From Syncephalastrum monosporum B8922 (taxonomy: Eukaryota; Mucoromycota; Mucoromycetes; Mucorales; Syncephalastraceae), in assembly GCA_000697355.1 (NCBI GenBank), contig JNEN01000719.1:124001-188000 (forward strand): 64,000 nucleotides of DNA, written 5' to 3'. A model generated the notes under the pieces. That model was not told the DNA's origin, made no database searches, and worked only from the letters and a program-made list of their open reading frames with translations. Below, one piece after another: positions 11,993 through 22,935 of the stretch. Made by a program: the position numbers and the translations under genes. The first letter of the stretch is position 1. Every line of letters begins with the position of its first letter.

Positions 11993-12691
11993 TTATTCGC
12001 GACGACCGCGTCCTAGAAGGAAGAAAGAGAAGAGACATGAGTAATCATTTGACTTACTTCATTGAGACTTACCGAAACCACCACGGAACTCGGGCTTGAA
12101 GTCACCACTGGCGCCCTCCTTGCGTCTGTAGTCATCACGGTCACCGCGGGGACCACGGGCACCCTCACGACCCTCACCGACTATGATGATAATAACAGGT
12201 GAGTATTACCCTATCCTTCAATGACAGCCCTACTAAGACTTACAGGCACGGCGGGGAGCAGAAGGACGAGCGGCTCTCTTCAGGGTGGCGGGGACAATCT
12301 CCTGGGGCAGGTGAAGGTCTAACATTATTTCAAGGTGAGTACCCAGGATTGCAAAGGAAGAGAATGATAAACATACATTCACGGAGGTAGTCGATACCCT
12401 CATCGGTGAGGGTGTAGTAGTAGAATTGCCACGAGAACTGGGTCTTGACGTAACCCTTGGAGGTCAGGGACTGCATCGACTTGATGACCTCAAGATTGGG
12501 CACGTCAATGTCGGTGTGCTTGGGAGCATTGAAGTCCTTGGCAGCAACCAGGGCACCATCTGTCAATATCGTAGTGTGTCGAGAGTCAGACCATCTGCCA
12601 ATGCCTTTTCGTCCTGTGCACGCTGTTCTGCTTTCTTACCGCGGAAAAGAGTCTCGTAAATGAGCTTGCGGTTCTGCTTCTGAATGAGCAT
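11993..12691 (-). CDS. RPS10: 40S ribosomal protein eS10
   Basis: Component of the small ribosomal subunit beak region. Five exons (12640-12691, 12377-12559, 12244-12318, 12073-12180 and 11993-12012) give 145 aa. The start MLIQKQNRKLIYETLFR, the winged-helix core VPNLEVIKSMQSLTSKGYVK then FSWQFYYYTLTDEGIDYLRE, and LHLPQEIVPATLKR are the eS10 signature; the tail is Arg/Gly-rich (GGFGRGRRE). The last coding exon is only 20 nt. The many short exons fit a ribosomal protein gene whose expression may depend on splicing. Confidence 0.96.
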
Positions 12692-13288
12692 CGTGAAGTC
12701 TGTACATGGGCATGGAAGGTGAGATGGCGTTCTTTCAAGGGGGGTTTCGTTCTCGAGGGCGTATCTATCATCCGTGCACATCCTGCTCATCCATCCATCC
12801 ATCCACGCATCCATCAGTCCCCTCGGGCCCGTGGATCACTCGTGCTTCACTCGATAGACGCCTCGTCGTTTGCTGTCCATTTTAGTACTTACATCGCGCG
12901 CGTGGAAAGAGGGTTTGCTACAGTATGGCTCTGCCGGCCCCATTGACCCCGGGGTTCAAACTCCGTATCTAAAATGGGTCTCTTTCTCCAGAGGTTCACC
13001 TTTGGCCAATCATATCGCTTCATTCCGCTCACTCGAATTGCCAACATGGCGGATACCACTTGCAAGGCTCCCATCTTGAATCCATCAATTACACAGTCAG
13101 GTTTTCTTCTGGGCCATTCTTATCCATTTGAAACTACAGAGTTTTGGATGTCGCTCCACGCACTCTATTTCTGTCTATCAAAACATGGAAAAGTAGAAAG
13201 TTTATGCTGCGGATAACGGCTAGTGTACAAATTTGGAAATCAAAGCCGGGAAGCTGTGGCACTTCTTTCTTTTTCCCCAAAGGAAAAC
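12692..13288. other. Divergent promoter region RPS10 / XPA
   Basis: 597 bp between the two start codons. CCAT-repeat-like stretch near 12788-12810 (ATCC units). Short open frames on both strands show no family features. Confidence 0.6.
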
Positions 13289-14340
13289 ATGTCGACCCTG
13301 ACGGACGAGCAAAAGAAGCGTATCGAGGAGAACAAAGCCAAAGCGCTCGAGAAATTGGCACAGAAGCGCAAAGCGACGGACCAAGAGACAGACGATCCCA
13401 GCCAACGACGAAGAAAAGCACGATGGCAAAAATATTACGATTACGATCTGAGTACGATGGAGGATTCCAAGGGCGGTTTCCTCGTCGAAGAAACGAAATC
13501 GGACCAGAAGCTCAAGGAGCTTCAAGAAAATGTGACCCGAATTATGCCCATGATACGTATGTTGTTCTTGGTGGTGGAACGTTTCTATTGACTGACTGAC
13601 TGACTGACTGACTGACTGACTCGTATAACAGCCATATCCGCCGACCCGAATGAACAACCCAGATGCCGGGACTGTCAGTCATTCGATGTGGATCCTGCAT
13701 TTTACCAGGTCTTTCATTTGTCCGTGTGCCCAAAGTGCAAGGAGAAATTTCCAGAGAGATACAGTCTTATCACAAAAACAGAAGCAAAAGAGGTAAGGAG
13801 CACACCCTTAAAATTATTCCTTTTTCTCTAATATGCCGCATAGGACTACCTCTTGACGGATCGTGAGTGCCTATTATAAAAATACATACCAAACCATTCG
13901 ACTGACCCATGTATCGTAGCTGAACTACGGGACCGCGAGCTACTGCCTCATTGGCTGAAGCCGAATCCACGCAAGCCCATGTGGAGCAACATGATGCTCT
14001 ATGTGCGCGAGATGGTGTGTATATCAAGGCTTTTATGTAAGATCAAGCTAACGTATCTTGATCCTAGGTCGAAGAGTATGCGTTTAAGAAATGGGGAAGT
14101 GCGGAGGGTCTCGATGCAGAGTACGAGAGACGCGAAAAGCAGAAAAAGGACAAGAAGGATAAGAAGTTCAAGGAGAAGCTGGCCGATTTGCGGCGGAGGA
14201 CCATGACGAGCACCTGGGAAAGAAAACGTCAAGAAGGTCCTCATCAGCACGTCTTTGGCGACCCTGTTGAGGACGAGCATGGCGTCACGGTACAGACATG
14301 CACAGAGTGCGGTCTGGCGGTCGAATCAGAGGAATTCTGA
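13289..14340 (+). CDS. RAD14: DNA repair protein XPA/Rad14
   Basis: Nucleotide excision repair damage-verification factor that binds kinked DNA, RPA and TFIIH. Five exons: 13289-13556, 13632-13792, 13844-13862, 13920-14014 and 14068-14340 (271 aa, close to human 273). The zinc finger reads CRDC ... VCPKC within residues about 101-125; it is followed by the XPA core KTEAKEDYLLTDPELRD, LPHWLKPNPRKPMWSNM and YVREMVEEYAFKKWGS. The C-terminal QTCTECG matches the TFIIH-binding Cys motif seen in animal XPA. Exon 3 is only 19 nt. Convergent with TUF1. Confidence 0.96.
13590..13621 (+). repeat. (GACT)8 microsatellite in XPA intron 1
   Basis: Eight perfect GACT units between donor 13557 and acceptor 13631; the unit count sets the intron length. 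Confidence 0.95.
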
Positions 14341-14580
14341 AGTGGGTTGCTGGGATACACGATGTACATACACATAATAACAAAAGTTACACCTAATAAT
14401 ACACACGGCGATCCTCTAACTCACTCATTCAGTACACTATGCATGTGCCTTTTGGTTTTTTGGGATCTAAACTCATTTACTTATTTTTTGCGTCAAGGAT
14501 GAATGGGGAGGACATAGGATGGATTGAACAGTTTGATTAAATATGAAGAAAGAGCGAGCGATGAAGAACATAAAAGATGT

Positions 14581-16344
14581 TTACTCAAGGATGGTGGTGA
14601 CGACACCAGTGCCGACGGTCTTGCCACCCTCACGGACGGTGAAGCGCTGACCCTCCTCAAGGGCAACGTCGTGGATGAGCTCGCACTGCATCTCAACGTT
14701 GTCACCGGGCATGATGAGCTTCTCATCGGGGTTCTCGGTACCCTCGGGGTGGGTCAAGCTGACGGTGACATCGGTGGTGCGGACGAACATCTGGGGGCGG
14801 TAGTTGTTGACGAAGGGAGTGTGGCGACCACCCTCCTCCTTGGTCAGAATGTAGAACTGAGCAAGGAACTTCTTGTGGGACTTGACAGTGCCGGGGGCGC
14901 AGATGACCTGACCACGGCGGATCTGCTCACGCTTGACACCACGGAGAAGGGCACCCATGTTGTCACCGGCCTCACCACGGTCGAGCTCCTTGCGGAACAT
15001 TTCGATACCGGTCAGGGTCGTCTTGAAGGGAGCGCCCATACCGACAATCTCGATTTCGGAGCCCTTGGTGATCGTACCACGCTCGACACGGCCGGTAGCG
15101 ACGGTACCACGACCAGAGATGGAGAAGACATCTATTCTCAGATGTCAGCATTACATGTATCAACGACCCCTATATTCTTTTTGAGTATTTACCTTCGACG
15201 GGCATCAGGAAAGGCTTGTCGAGGTCACGGGTGGGGGTGGGGATGTGGGCATCGACAGCAGCCATGAGCTCCATGATGGCCTCCTCGCCGATCTTGGGGT
15301 CACGGCCCTCAAGAGCAGCCAGGGCGGAACCCTTGACGATGGGAGTGTTCTCACCATCGAAGCCGTACTCGCCAAGGAGATCACGCATCTCCATCTCGAC
15401 GAGCTCAAGCATTTCTTCGTCATCGACGGCGTCGACCTTGTTGATGAAGACAACCAGGTTCTCAACACCGACCTGGCGGGCGAGCAGCAAATGCTCACGG
15501 GTCTGGGGCATCTGGCCATCGGTGGCCGAGACGACAATGATGGCACCGTCCATCTGTTTAAATTGAAGACGAGAGTTTAGGATATGCTTGCTCTTCTCTC
15601 GAACCCATATGCGTGGTTTACCTGAGCAGCACCGGTAATCATGTTCTTGATGTAATCAGCGTGACCAGGGCAGTCGACGTGAGCGTAATGGCGGCCATCG
15701 GTCTCGTACTCGACGTGAGCGGTGGAGATAGTGATACCACGGGCCTTCTCCTCGGGGGCCTTGTCGATCTGGTTGTAGTCCATGAAGGTGGTGGCACCGC
15801 TCTTGGCAGCGAGGGTCTTGGTGATAGCGGCCGTCAGGGTCGTCTTGCCGTGATCAACGTGACCGATGGTACCAATGTTGACGTGGGGCTTGGCACGCGA
15901 GAACTTGCCCGACTCGGTAGCCATCGTGCGGCGGCCTGCGTGATTGAATTCATGAGAGCCTGTCCTTCCCAGGCATATACCCAAACATACCAAAGAACAT
16001 CATGCGCGAAGGAGCAGCCGAAACGTAGGCCTCGCGCAAGAGACCAGCCGTCTATTACCAAACAAGCTGTTCAGTTTCTTCTTCTCCGCTTACACATCAT
16101 TATATCGCTTACCATTTTGTTACCAGTGGCAAAGGCAGAGCGGGTGGAGGCCCAGGCTATCGAATGAACAAGAATGAATGAGAATCTCGTATTTTGACGT
16201 GCAGGAAAAATAGAAATGAATAGAAATGGGTTGATTGTGGCGAGACTTACCACTGCGGGAGGCCACGGAGGAGACGCAGCGGCGGGAAGCAACGCGCGTG
16301 GCGGGAACAGCAGCTTTGTTGACGGCAGTCTTCAAGGCGAACAT
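14581..16344 (-). CDS. TUF1: Mitochondrial elongation factor Tu
   Basis: GTPase delivering aminoacyl-tRNA to mitochondrial ribosomes. Six exons: 16251-16344, 16113-16156, 15991-16051, 15622-15935, 15193-15553 and 14581-15131 (474 aa). A 60-70 residue N-terminus rich in Arg/Ala/Ser is the mitochondrial presequence, spread over exons 1-3. G1 is [10 protein letters not shown], followed by switch [10 protein letters not shown]3 DCPGHADY, G4 NKVD and G5 GSAL. Domains II and III are complete, ending [11 protein letters not shown]. The presequence being split over three tiny exons, with the mature protein in three larger ones, suggests exon-wise addition of the targeting signal. Confidence 0.97.
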
Positions 16345-17013
16345 GGTGTTTTCTTTAGGGAAGAAAAAAAAAAAGAAGGGACCTGCACCAGGAATTTTGA
16401 CGTCTTCAGTTTACACCAGCCAGGGCTGTCATATTTCCTAAACTCAGCCACATACACCGCAACAAAAAAGTCACTTACCGTTTGTTGTCCATTTCTAGAC
16501 TCTCCTTCCATTTTCATTGGTGAAATGCCATACCTGTCTCACACAGAGACGCTATTTATCTTCTGCAGCATCGTCCTATTGGATACGTCTGCTCCCAAAG
16601 AGTACTGCAGTTCAACTCCCACCATTATAATAGCTCTATGAGACCGCGTTCGGAGGCAGGGTGCGTTTATAATAGATCTGTGTATTGGGATTATGGTTAT
16701 CGAGTGTTTGTGTCTTGCGGACAGACCTGATATGCCAACATCACGCTTGGCTTCTGTTTTTGTGTACCCTATACAGGATCGCCACCCGGTTTTTGAGAGT
16801 CATACAGCAACCAAAATAGGTGTCACAAAGAATGCCTCTATACCATTTTCCCCTCTTCTCCACAACTTGCTCCAACCTTGATCCGATAGGTTTTCATTTC
16901 CTAAAGGCCACTTGATCGAATTAAACTGCATCTAACAAAACTGAGCAATTATCAAATCCTGTAATCTTTCACAACTCTTCTAGTTTCCTTCTTTTTTCTC
17001 TCTCTCTCTCTTC
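16345..17013. other. Divergent spacer TUF1 / gag-like gene
   Basis: About 670 bp, with pyrimidine tract CTTTTTTCTCTCTCTCTC just before the 17014 start. This marks the change from dense housekeeping genes to the repeat-rich island. No supported gene. Confidence 0.5.
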
Positions 17014-17893
17014 ATGTTTACGCTTGCATTTGGTCGGCAGCAGCAAAGTATGATGGGCAAGGGTGGCTCGGCCTCTCGTATGGACGGTTATAATGACCGT
17101 CTGCCAGAGCAGTACAGTCCTAGCTTGAGCCAAGTCAGCAATAGCGTCGAACCTGCGCTCCTTTTTGATTTCAAGACAACCGTATGCTCGCTTGACGGCA
17201 TGGTGCGTGCCCTCCTCAAAACGTTTGGCGTCAAGGCAATCGTGGCCATCAAACGCCAGCCATCCTCGTCCAACGACCGCATCCGGGTCGAGGTCCTCTT
17301 TGGCTCGATCAAGGACCGCAGACGGGCGCTAGAGCGCGGCCTTGTAGTCAACGGCACCCGCTTGCATGCCAAACCGATGGTGTTCCCTGATCGTGGCTAC
17401 CTCGTCCTACAAGTGTCCAATCTGCCTGTCGAGTCGCCCGAGGCGGCTGAGCGGCGTTTTTATCATGTTTTGGAGAACAGCTCACTTCCTAATACTATCG
17501 TACTGGAGTATCTACAGCTGCATACCATTCAGCACATTTATAACAGCACCGCCACCGTTGTCCTATCCGTCCCCTGTTCATCGAATCTGAAAACTCTTGC
17601 CAAGGAAACACATATTCTATTCCGCGACTCACCAGAGCTACCCACCCTGAATCATGTATCGCTTTGTTACGCTTTTTGCAGCCGTTGTAAAGCGCTCGAT
17701 GACCATCAAGCAAGCGACTGTGAATCGATTGCCATCGCCCGTGGTCGGCGGGTATGTATGCATATCACCTATTTGAAACTCAAAGCTGAACCTGAATGAA
17801 TGCACATTTCTCTATGTATAGCTCTCAGCAGAATATGCTGCGATGGCAGAAAGGGATTCTATTGTACGTTGCCTAACCCGATGGTACATGTGA
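17014..17893 (+). CDS. Retroelement gag/ORF1-like zinc-knuckle protein (tentative)
   Basis: Exon 1 17014-17751 plus likely exon 2 17822-17893 gives 269 aa; the intron donor GTATGT and acceptor TATAG are clear, but the 3' end is uncertain because another donor follows GATTCTATT. A middle segment (about residues 70-130) has an RRM-like pattern (VKAIVAIKRQ ... IRVEVLFGS ... GYLVLQVSNLPV). Near the C-terminus CSRCKALDDHQASDC is spaced C-x2-C-x5-H-x4-C, close to a CCHC knuckle. Such a layout is seen in ORF1/gag proteins of LINE-like elements. No reverse transcriptase is visible downstream, so this is an orphan or a domesticated remnant. A host RNA-binding protein is the alternative. Confidence 0.45.
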
Positions 17894-18435
17894 AAGGATC
17901 CCCTCAACTAACTTAACAGACTTCTCTTCTAAATCTCTTGCATCATCTCTGTATTTCAAAGATTTCACTTTTTGCAATGATAACTCTAGCTTATTCGTTG
18001 ACAAGGATCCTCTCTTTCCTTTGAACCTCTGAAGAAAAGTCTTTTTGATTGCTGAAATGAATCTATTGTATACAATGGCTTTTGTAGCCAACGATTGTAG
18101 TCCTCCGTGCATTCCTTTTCTGAACTCGTCTCTAAAGTTCATTTATTTTCCTGTTTTCCATACGTGGTATCAAGCTACTATGACTTATTTAAGGTGCATA
18201 TTACTAGCTGGAAAATTATGCGCAATGCCGATCGCCGTCTTACCCACATAATGCCACCAATATTTGAGCCAAGGAGAAGGGTAATTAATTGATAAACGTT
18301 CTATTGTCGTTGGGTGTCCAGTCGTATACGCACATTTGGTATCCATCACTCCTTGTATATGACTATCATAAGCAAACTTAACTCGATAGACGACATTGAC
18401 GATACAATGCCTCTGTTTCTCAATCTTGTAACAAG
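17873..18435 (-). pseudogene. Decayed gene of an unknown repeat-borne family (copy A)
   Basis: Minus-strand frames 18430-18190 (VVYRVKFAYDSHIQG ... WWHYVGKTAIGIAHNF) and 18142-17873 (MNFRDEFRKGMHGGLQSLAT ...) are separated by stops. Copy B at 22.2-22.6 kb keeps the same peptides (AYDSHIQG, GKTALGVAH, MHGGLQSLATKA), with several differences at third codon positions, so the minus strand was once coding. I do not recognise the protein. Confidence 0.5.
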
Positions 18436-18680
18436 ATCTTAGAGAAGAGTAGATGATGTTTTTATAATAAAAATATCAAAAAGTGAGGGAGTATAACAGA
18501 CCAACGTACTCTAGTACAATACCGACGTCACTTGCTCTTTTTGCTCGTCAATTTCGAGCTGGGAGTTAGGCGGTCTACCCCTTCGGCTCGCATACACGAG
18601 TAAAAATTGTGTTGTTGATTTTCGTTCACCGGCTGGCGTAGGAGATGACTTGGTAATTCATGTTCTGAATTGGAGATTCC
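18045..18680 (+). repeat. Dispersed repeat, copy A (direct partner at 22195-22790)
   Basis: Shares long stretches with 22195-22790 in the same orientation, e.g. GATTGTAGTCCTCCGTGCAT, ACAATGCCTCTGTTTCTCAA and GCTCGTCAATTTCGAGCT, with many substitutions and small indels. An old duplication, about 4.1 kb apart. Confidence 0.85.
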
Positions 18681-20621
18681 ATATACGCACTCCACGCGCA
18701 ATTGACTACTCACTCTATGTACATGCTTTTTGCTTTACATATTTTCCGCCTCTACAAAGGAGGCGGACAGAAACGTGGCGAGAGGCAAGGGTGAGAAAGA
18801 TACCTGTCATCTCCGGCTATTATCGGATTTGCATCAATATGGAGGGTTGAACTTTGGCAAATATTCACGCATTTGCTCAGGCAGATTATGGTCTTTATTT
18901 CTGTCGTTTCCACTATAGGTCTCAAAAGAACTACGCGCTGCATGCTTTTTCGAATACAGGCAGGGAAAAGACCGTGCACCGACCTACCTCTTACATTATT
19001 TTAGTGGGACTGAAATAGGTGTAGGTCCTTTTCGGTATAGAAGCTAAAAGTAAGTTAGCGCATATTATATATCCAAAGCGAACCAAACCAAAACGATGTG
19101 GGCAATATAAGTACATAGAAACAGGCCATTGAGGGTGGATGTGGAAAGGAGAGAGTAACTGCTAACTACCATGAATAAAATTTCAAATTACAGTGCGTAA
19201 CCAAAAAACGCCAAAGCCATTTACATACAGATGCCAGCTACTATACAAAGACACAGGGTATAAACATTTATATTATTATAAGCGGTAAAAAAATCTGGCG
19301 CCATTGAGATCGGGTGATGTCGGTCATGACAGTGGAGCAGGTAGCCATTATGCCGCTCTCCATTCTTATCTGATTCTTCTTCCGCACCCTGTATCGAATA
19401 AACTCAAACAAGTTCACTCAGTATCGACCATGGAAAAGTTGAAATCTACTTCCAAGCTTGATGCAAGCGAAGGAGAAATGCTGGTGAATTGAATATTTGT
19501 CTCTCGTCCGGGATTATGAAATTGTTGATCTCATCCATGCAACCGAATGCAGGCAATAACGCTGCTCCGGAAAAAGAAATGACAAAGGCGAGACCTAAGT
19601 GTAATACCCGATAAGTCATCACGTGTCGTTCATGTTTGCTCCTAGTTTTCCCACTGCTATGAATGACATGGAAGAAGAAGACAGAATATGAAAGCTACCA
19701 ACAACGATGGAAGCCAGGCATTGGTCCTACGATAATTTCAGAGCTTTAGATTTTAGTGATCCAGATTTGATAATGTGGGATGATTTATATACATCGGTTC
19801 ATATCGCCATACATACTGCTGCATTACCTGATACAATATCGAAGCAAAAAGAGAAAACATACCGGGACTACTTTTGGCTCCTCATGAGCAATGTTCGTGT
19901 TTATATGATGAAAGCATAAAAGGTATAAAAGCGCATCAAACGGCAACAAAAGCCCCTTAAAGGCACAGCGTAAAGTAAAAAGGCATAAAAAGGCCTTACA
20001 GAAAGGCACGGCGTGACCTTTCAAGGCTTCAAAAGGCCTCAGACGGCTCAAAACTCGTGTGGGACTCCAAAGGCAAACGGTAGCCTTTTCAGGACCCAAA
20101 AGGTACTTGCAGTTTTTTGATGAAACCAAACTGCCATAGTTTATTCTGAGGCGAGAAAATAAAAAAAAGAAAAAAAAAGTGGACTACTCCGAATATTCCC
20201 CTGCTATGACTTGGAGGTTCCTGGCCAGCTTGTGCGCAGTGGGCCGCCGCCAATCCGGGAGGGAGGCGGCTTCAGCCAAGTCTGGAGCATGGTGCTCGTT
20301 TTTTGTGCCTCCCTCTAGAGCAATGATTAGAACTTGCACAACAAAAATTGTATAATGTTACCTGGACCGTGATGGCCGCCGACAGACAACCAGCCGGCTA
20401 ATTGTACGCGCCAGGCTCATTCGGACTTTGGGGAATCGTGAAGATGTACTTCTCGTAGTGAATTATGGCCTGGTGCTTGGGGCTGAGGACAAAACGGCTG
20501 GATCCGTATATAGTGGCAGTGAGACCTGCCCACTGCACGGTGTTGCACTCGAGACATTGGTCAGCGAGGGCACGATACTGGCTTGGAGTCTGGGTGGACC
20601 AGTGGTGGAGGGGTGATACCC
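18681..20621. other. Gene-poor part of accessory island
   Basis: No convincing gene. A 70-codon + strand frame at 19707-19919 (ALDFSDPDLIMWDDLY...) looks protein-like but has no start context, partner exon or family I know; it may be a relic. Poly-A tract near 20160-20180. Confidence 0.4.
19918..20107. repeat. AAAGGC-motif cluster
   Basis: The word AAAGGC or its complement occurs about ten times in 190 bp (for example AAAAAGGCATAAAAAGGCCTT near 19978), on both strands and without a fixed period. Confidence 0.6.
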
Positions 20622-21562
20622 TCAGTCCGTCGCACTTGATACAAGGTCTTCTTGGACACTGGCCTTGTATGGCTTTTCTTCCCCAAAGAGAATGTCCCGG
20701 TTGTGTTGAACATCCCGGTAGATAAAATCTACACGGTTGGTGCTCTTTTTTCCGGCCTCAATGAGAGGCTTGTTGTCGAACCTATGACAAAGTGTTAAGC
20801 GAGGAAAAATATATCTGTTAGCTGCAAAGGTACCTCACAGTCCTGAGAGTCCCGTGGTGAAGAAATGCGCCATCCCACAGCGCCGAGTCCACTTTTACGG
20901 CGTACCAGTTTTCGCCGTGCGCGTAGCGGAGGAGGTGAGATTTCCACAAAGTGAGCCTTGATTAGGATGAAGTCAGATTTCAGTGTGTCATGTTTAAGGA
21001 AGTCTTACATCTGATGGATGGCTCCACGGATGTACAGGAGCTGACCAGTCTCGGGATAGTGGCGCAGGCTGCACAATACATTCGTTAACTGTTCTTCCGA
21101 ATGGCAATTGCGAACAGCTTCGATTGCCAATTGTTCCTCTGGCTGGAGGATCATACGCAGTCGCTTGCTAGACGCGGCTGCTCTGATGGCTTCGGCAGTA
21201 TCCGCATTCTTTCCATAGGCGTAGACACTGACAATGTATTTGAATTTAGATTAAGAATGGTACAAACGCCAGAGTTGTTACTCACATTATGTATCCTTGT
21301 GCTTTGTTTGTTATCTGCAGACGCTTTGCGTCAAAAAGCTCTTTAATCTTGGCTATGTCCATTCTGAACGTGGCATCGGCGTTGAGTCGCCTTGGTCTTT
21401 GCGGGACCGCGGGAGCTTTAGAAGGAGGTACTTGAGCCTGAAGCTTCGATGAACTGATACCAGAAGTTAATACGTGAAGCTGGTGCTTGAACCTGAAGCT
21501 TCGATGAACTGAGAACAACGTACGAAAGCAAGATTTCCAAAAGTCGCTCCTATCTTTGTCAT
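20622..21562 (-). CDS. Unknown protein, intact member of inverted-repeat gene pair (copy L)
   Basis: Five exons join in one frame (21524-21562, 21286-21437, 21009-21227, 20834-20956 and 20622-20781), giving 230 aa with canonical splice sites and matching phases throughout. I do not recognise the family. Visible features: a proline-rich segment (VPPSKAPAVPQRPRR), a helix DIAKIKELFDAKRLQI, then LQPEEQLAIEAVRNCHSEEQ, LRHYPETGQLLYIRGAIHQM, HGENWYAVKVDSALWDG and FDNKPLIEAGKKS. There is no signal peptide or membrane span. It sits in the left arm of a long inverted repeat; the right arm holds a broken copy. A mobile-element passenger or a lineage-specific gene are both possible. Confidence 0.6.
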
Positions 21563-22180
21563 AGTGCAGTTTGGGCAGTTAACGAGAGGCAGAGGAACTT
21601 GGGATAATCGTGGGGCCTACGTTGCGCTGATTAGTCTACATTAATAACCATCACCCTTTTGTATGTACTTGCCATGAAAAGCTTTGAGCAGAGTAAAGAA
21701 AAGTAGAAGAGAAGTAGAAGAAAAGTAGACATGGGAAAAAGCACAGCTTCTTTTATGAGACAGGCTTACGTCGATGGAGCTGTTATGCGATTACGGGAAC
21801 CGCGTGTGCCAATGAGAGAATGAACGCAAGAAGAAAGGGGCCCTGACACCGGTTGACGTCAGGTATTTTTCGCGTTTCAAAGCTTTCATTGGGTTCCATT
21901 GCTATCACACGATCTGCATTCACTGATGGGGTACAGACTTCTTATGAAAAAGGGAGTTGAAGTCATATGTGTTCCGCGGAAGACGTGTCAGATATCGAGA
22001 ATCTTATCTGCCTTCTCTCCATATCTCGTTGAATGGCACCCGCAAAGTGAAGGGAAAAAAGAGCAAATAAAGTCGAGCCATCGTATGGGATGTTAGCATA
22101 TACTCATATAATATACGTCAGTTAATGATAGACACGTATCCTTTAGTAGAGAAGTGCATAGATCAGGCTTTACGGCTTCA
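20903..22180. repeat. Long imperfect inverted repeat, left arm
   Basis: Reverse-complement of 25851-27105. Matching landmarks include the 5-exon gene, the stretch with GAAGACGTGTCAGATATCGAG near 21980, AAAGTCGAGCCATCGTATGGGATG near 22070, and CTTTAGTAGAGAAGTGCATAGATCAGG near 22142-22168 (each given in short form). Identity looks high in the non-coding inner third and lower in the gene. Confidence 0.9.
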
Positions 22181-22194
22181 TGACATGTCTTTGG

Positions 22195-22790
22195 CTTTTG
22201 TCGCCAATGATTGTAGTCCTCCGTGCATTATTCAATGAATCCGTCTTTAAAACTCATATATTCATCTTTATCCGACACATGGTTAAGCTACTGTGACATA
22301 TTGAAGGGCACATTGCTAGATTGAAAAGTATGCGCAACGCCGAGCGCCGTCTTACCCAAATCACTCCATAAATATTTGGGTCAAGGAAAAGGGTCTTTAC
22401 TTGTGAAACGTTTTACTGTCGTCGTTATCCAGTGTATACGCACATATAGCATCCATCGCTCCTTGTATATGACTATCATACGCCAATATAACTCGACAGA
22501 CGACGCTGACGATACAATGCCTCTGTTTCTCAATTCCATAATAAGCTCAGAGAGTAATAGAAGGTGTTTCATTAGAACATCAAAAGTGTGGGAGTATGAA
22601 AGGTCAACATCAGTCTACAATACAGACTTGCTCTTTTCGCTCGTCAATTTCGAGCTAGAATCTGGGTGGTCTACGCCTTCGGCCGCATACGCAAGCGAAG
22701 ATTGTGTTTTTGATTTTCGTTCAGCGGGTGGCAAAGGAGATGACTTGGTAAAGTCTTATTCCAGATTTGACTATTATTCACTCTTATAAC
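22195..22790 (+). repeat. Dispersed repeat, copy B (direct partner at 18045-18680)
   Basis: See copy A. In copy B the minus-strand reading is cut by frameshifts and stops more heavily, but AYDSHIQGAMDA, GKTALGVAH and MHGGLQSLATKA are still readable. It abuts the inner end of the inverted-repeat left arm. Confidence 0.85.
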
Positions 22791-22935
22791 ACAGTAGGAA
22801 AAGAAATTACTGAATGATTACTCAGGATACTGAATGACTCCAGAAAGTTACTGGATGACTATACTGTAATACTAGACTACATCTTAATACATTTGATGAC
22901 TCGATCGTAGTGGTGTTGTAGAAATTTTTTATTTA

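Noticed and set aside
12946..12966. tRNA B-box-like GGTTCAAAC
   Set aside because: No 5-bp T stem, no matching acceptor stem or A box upstream; not a tRNA.
21899..22096. 65-codon frame also present in the other inverted-repeat arm (25936-26133)
   Set aside because: Starts with a non-ATG codon and the differences between arms are not biased to third positions; likely non-coding repeat sequence.
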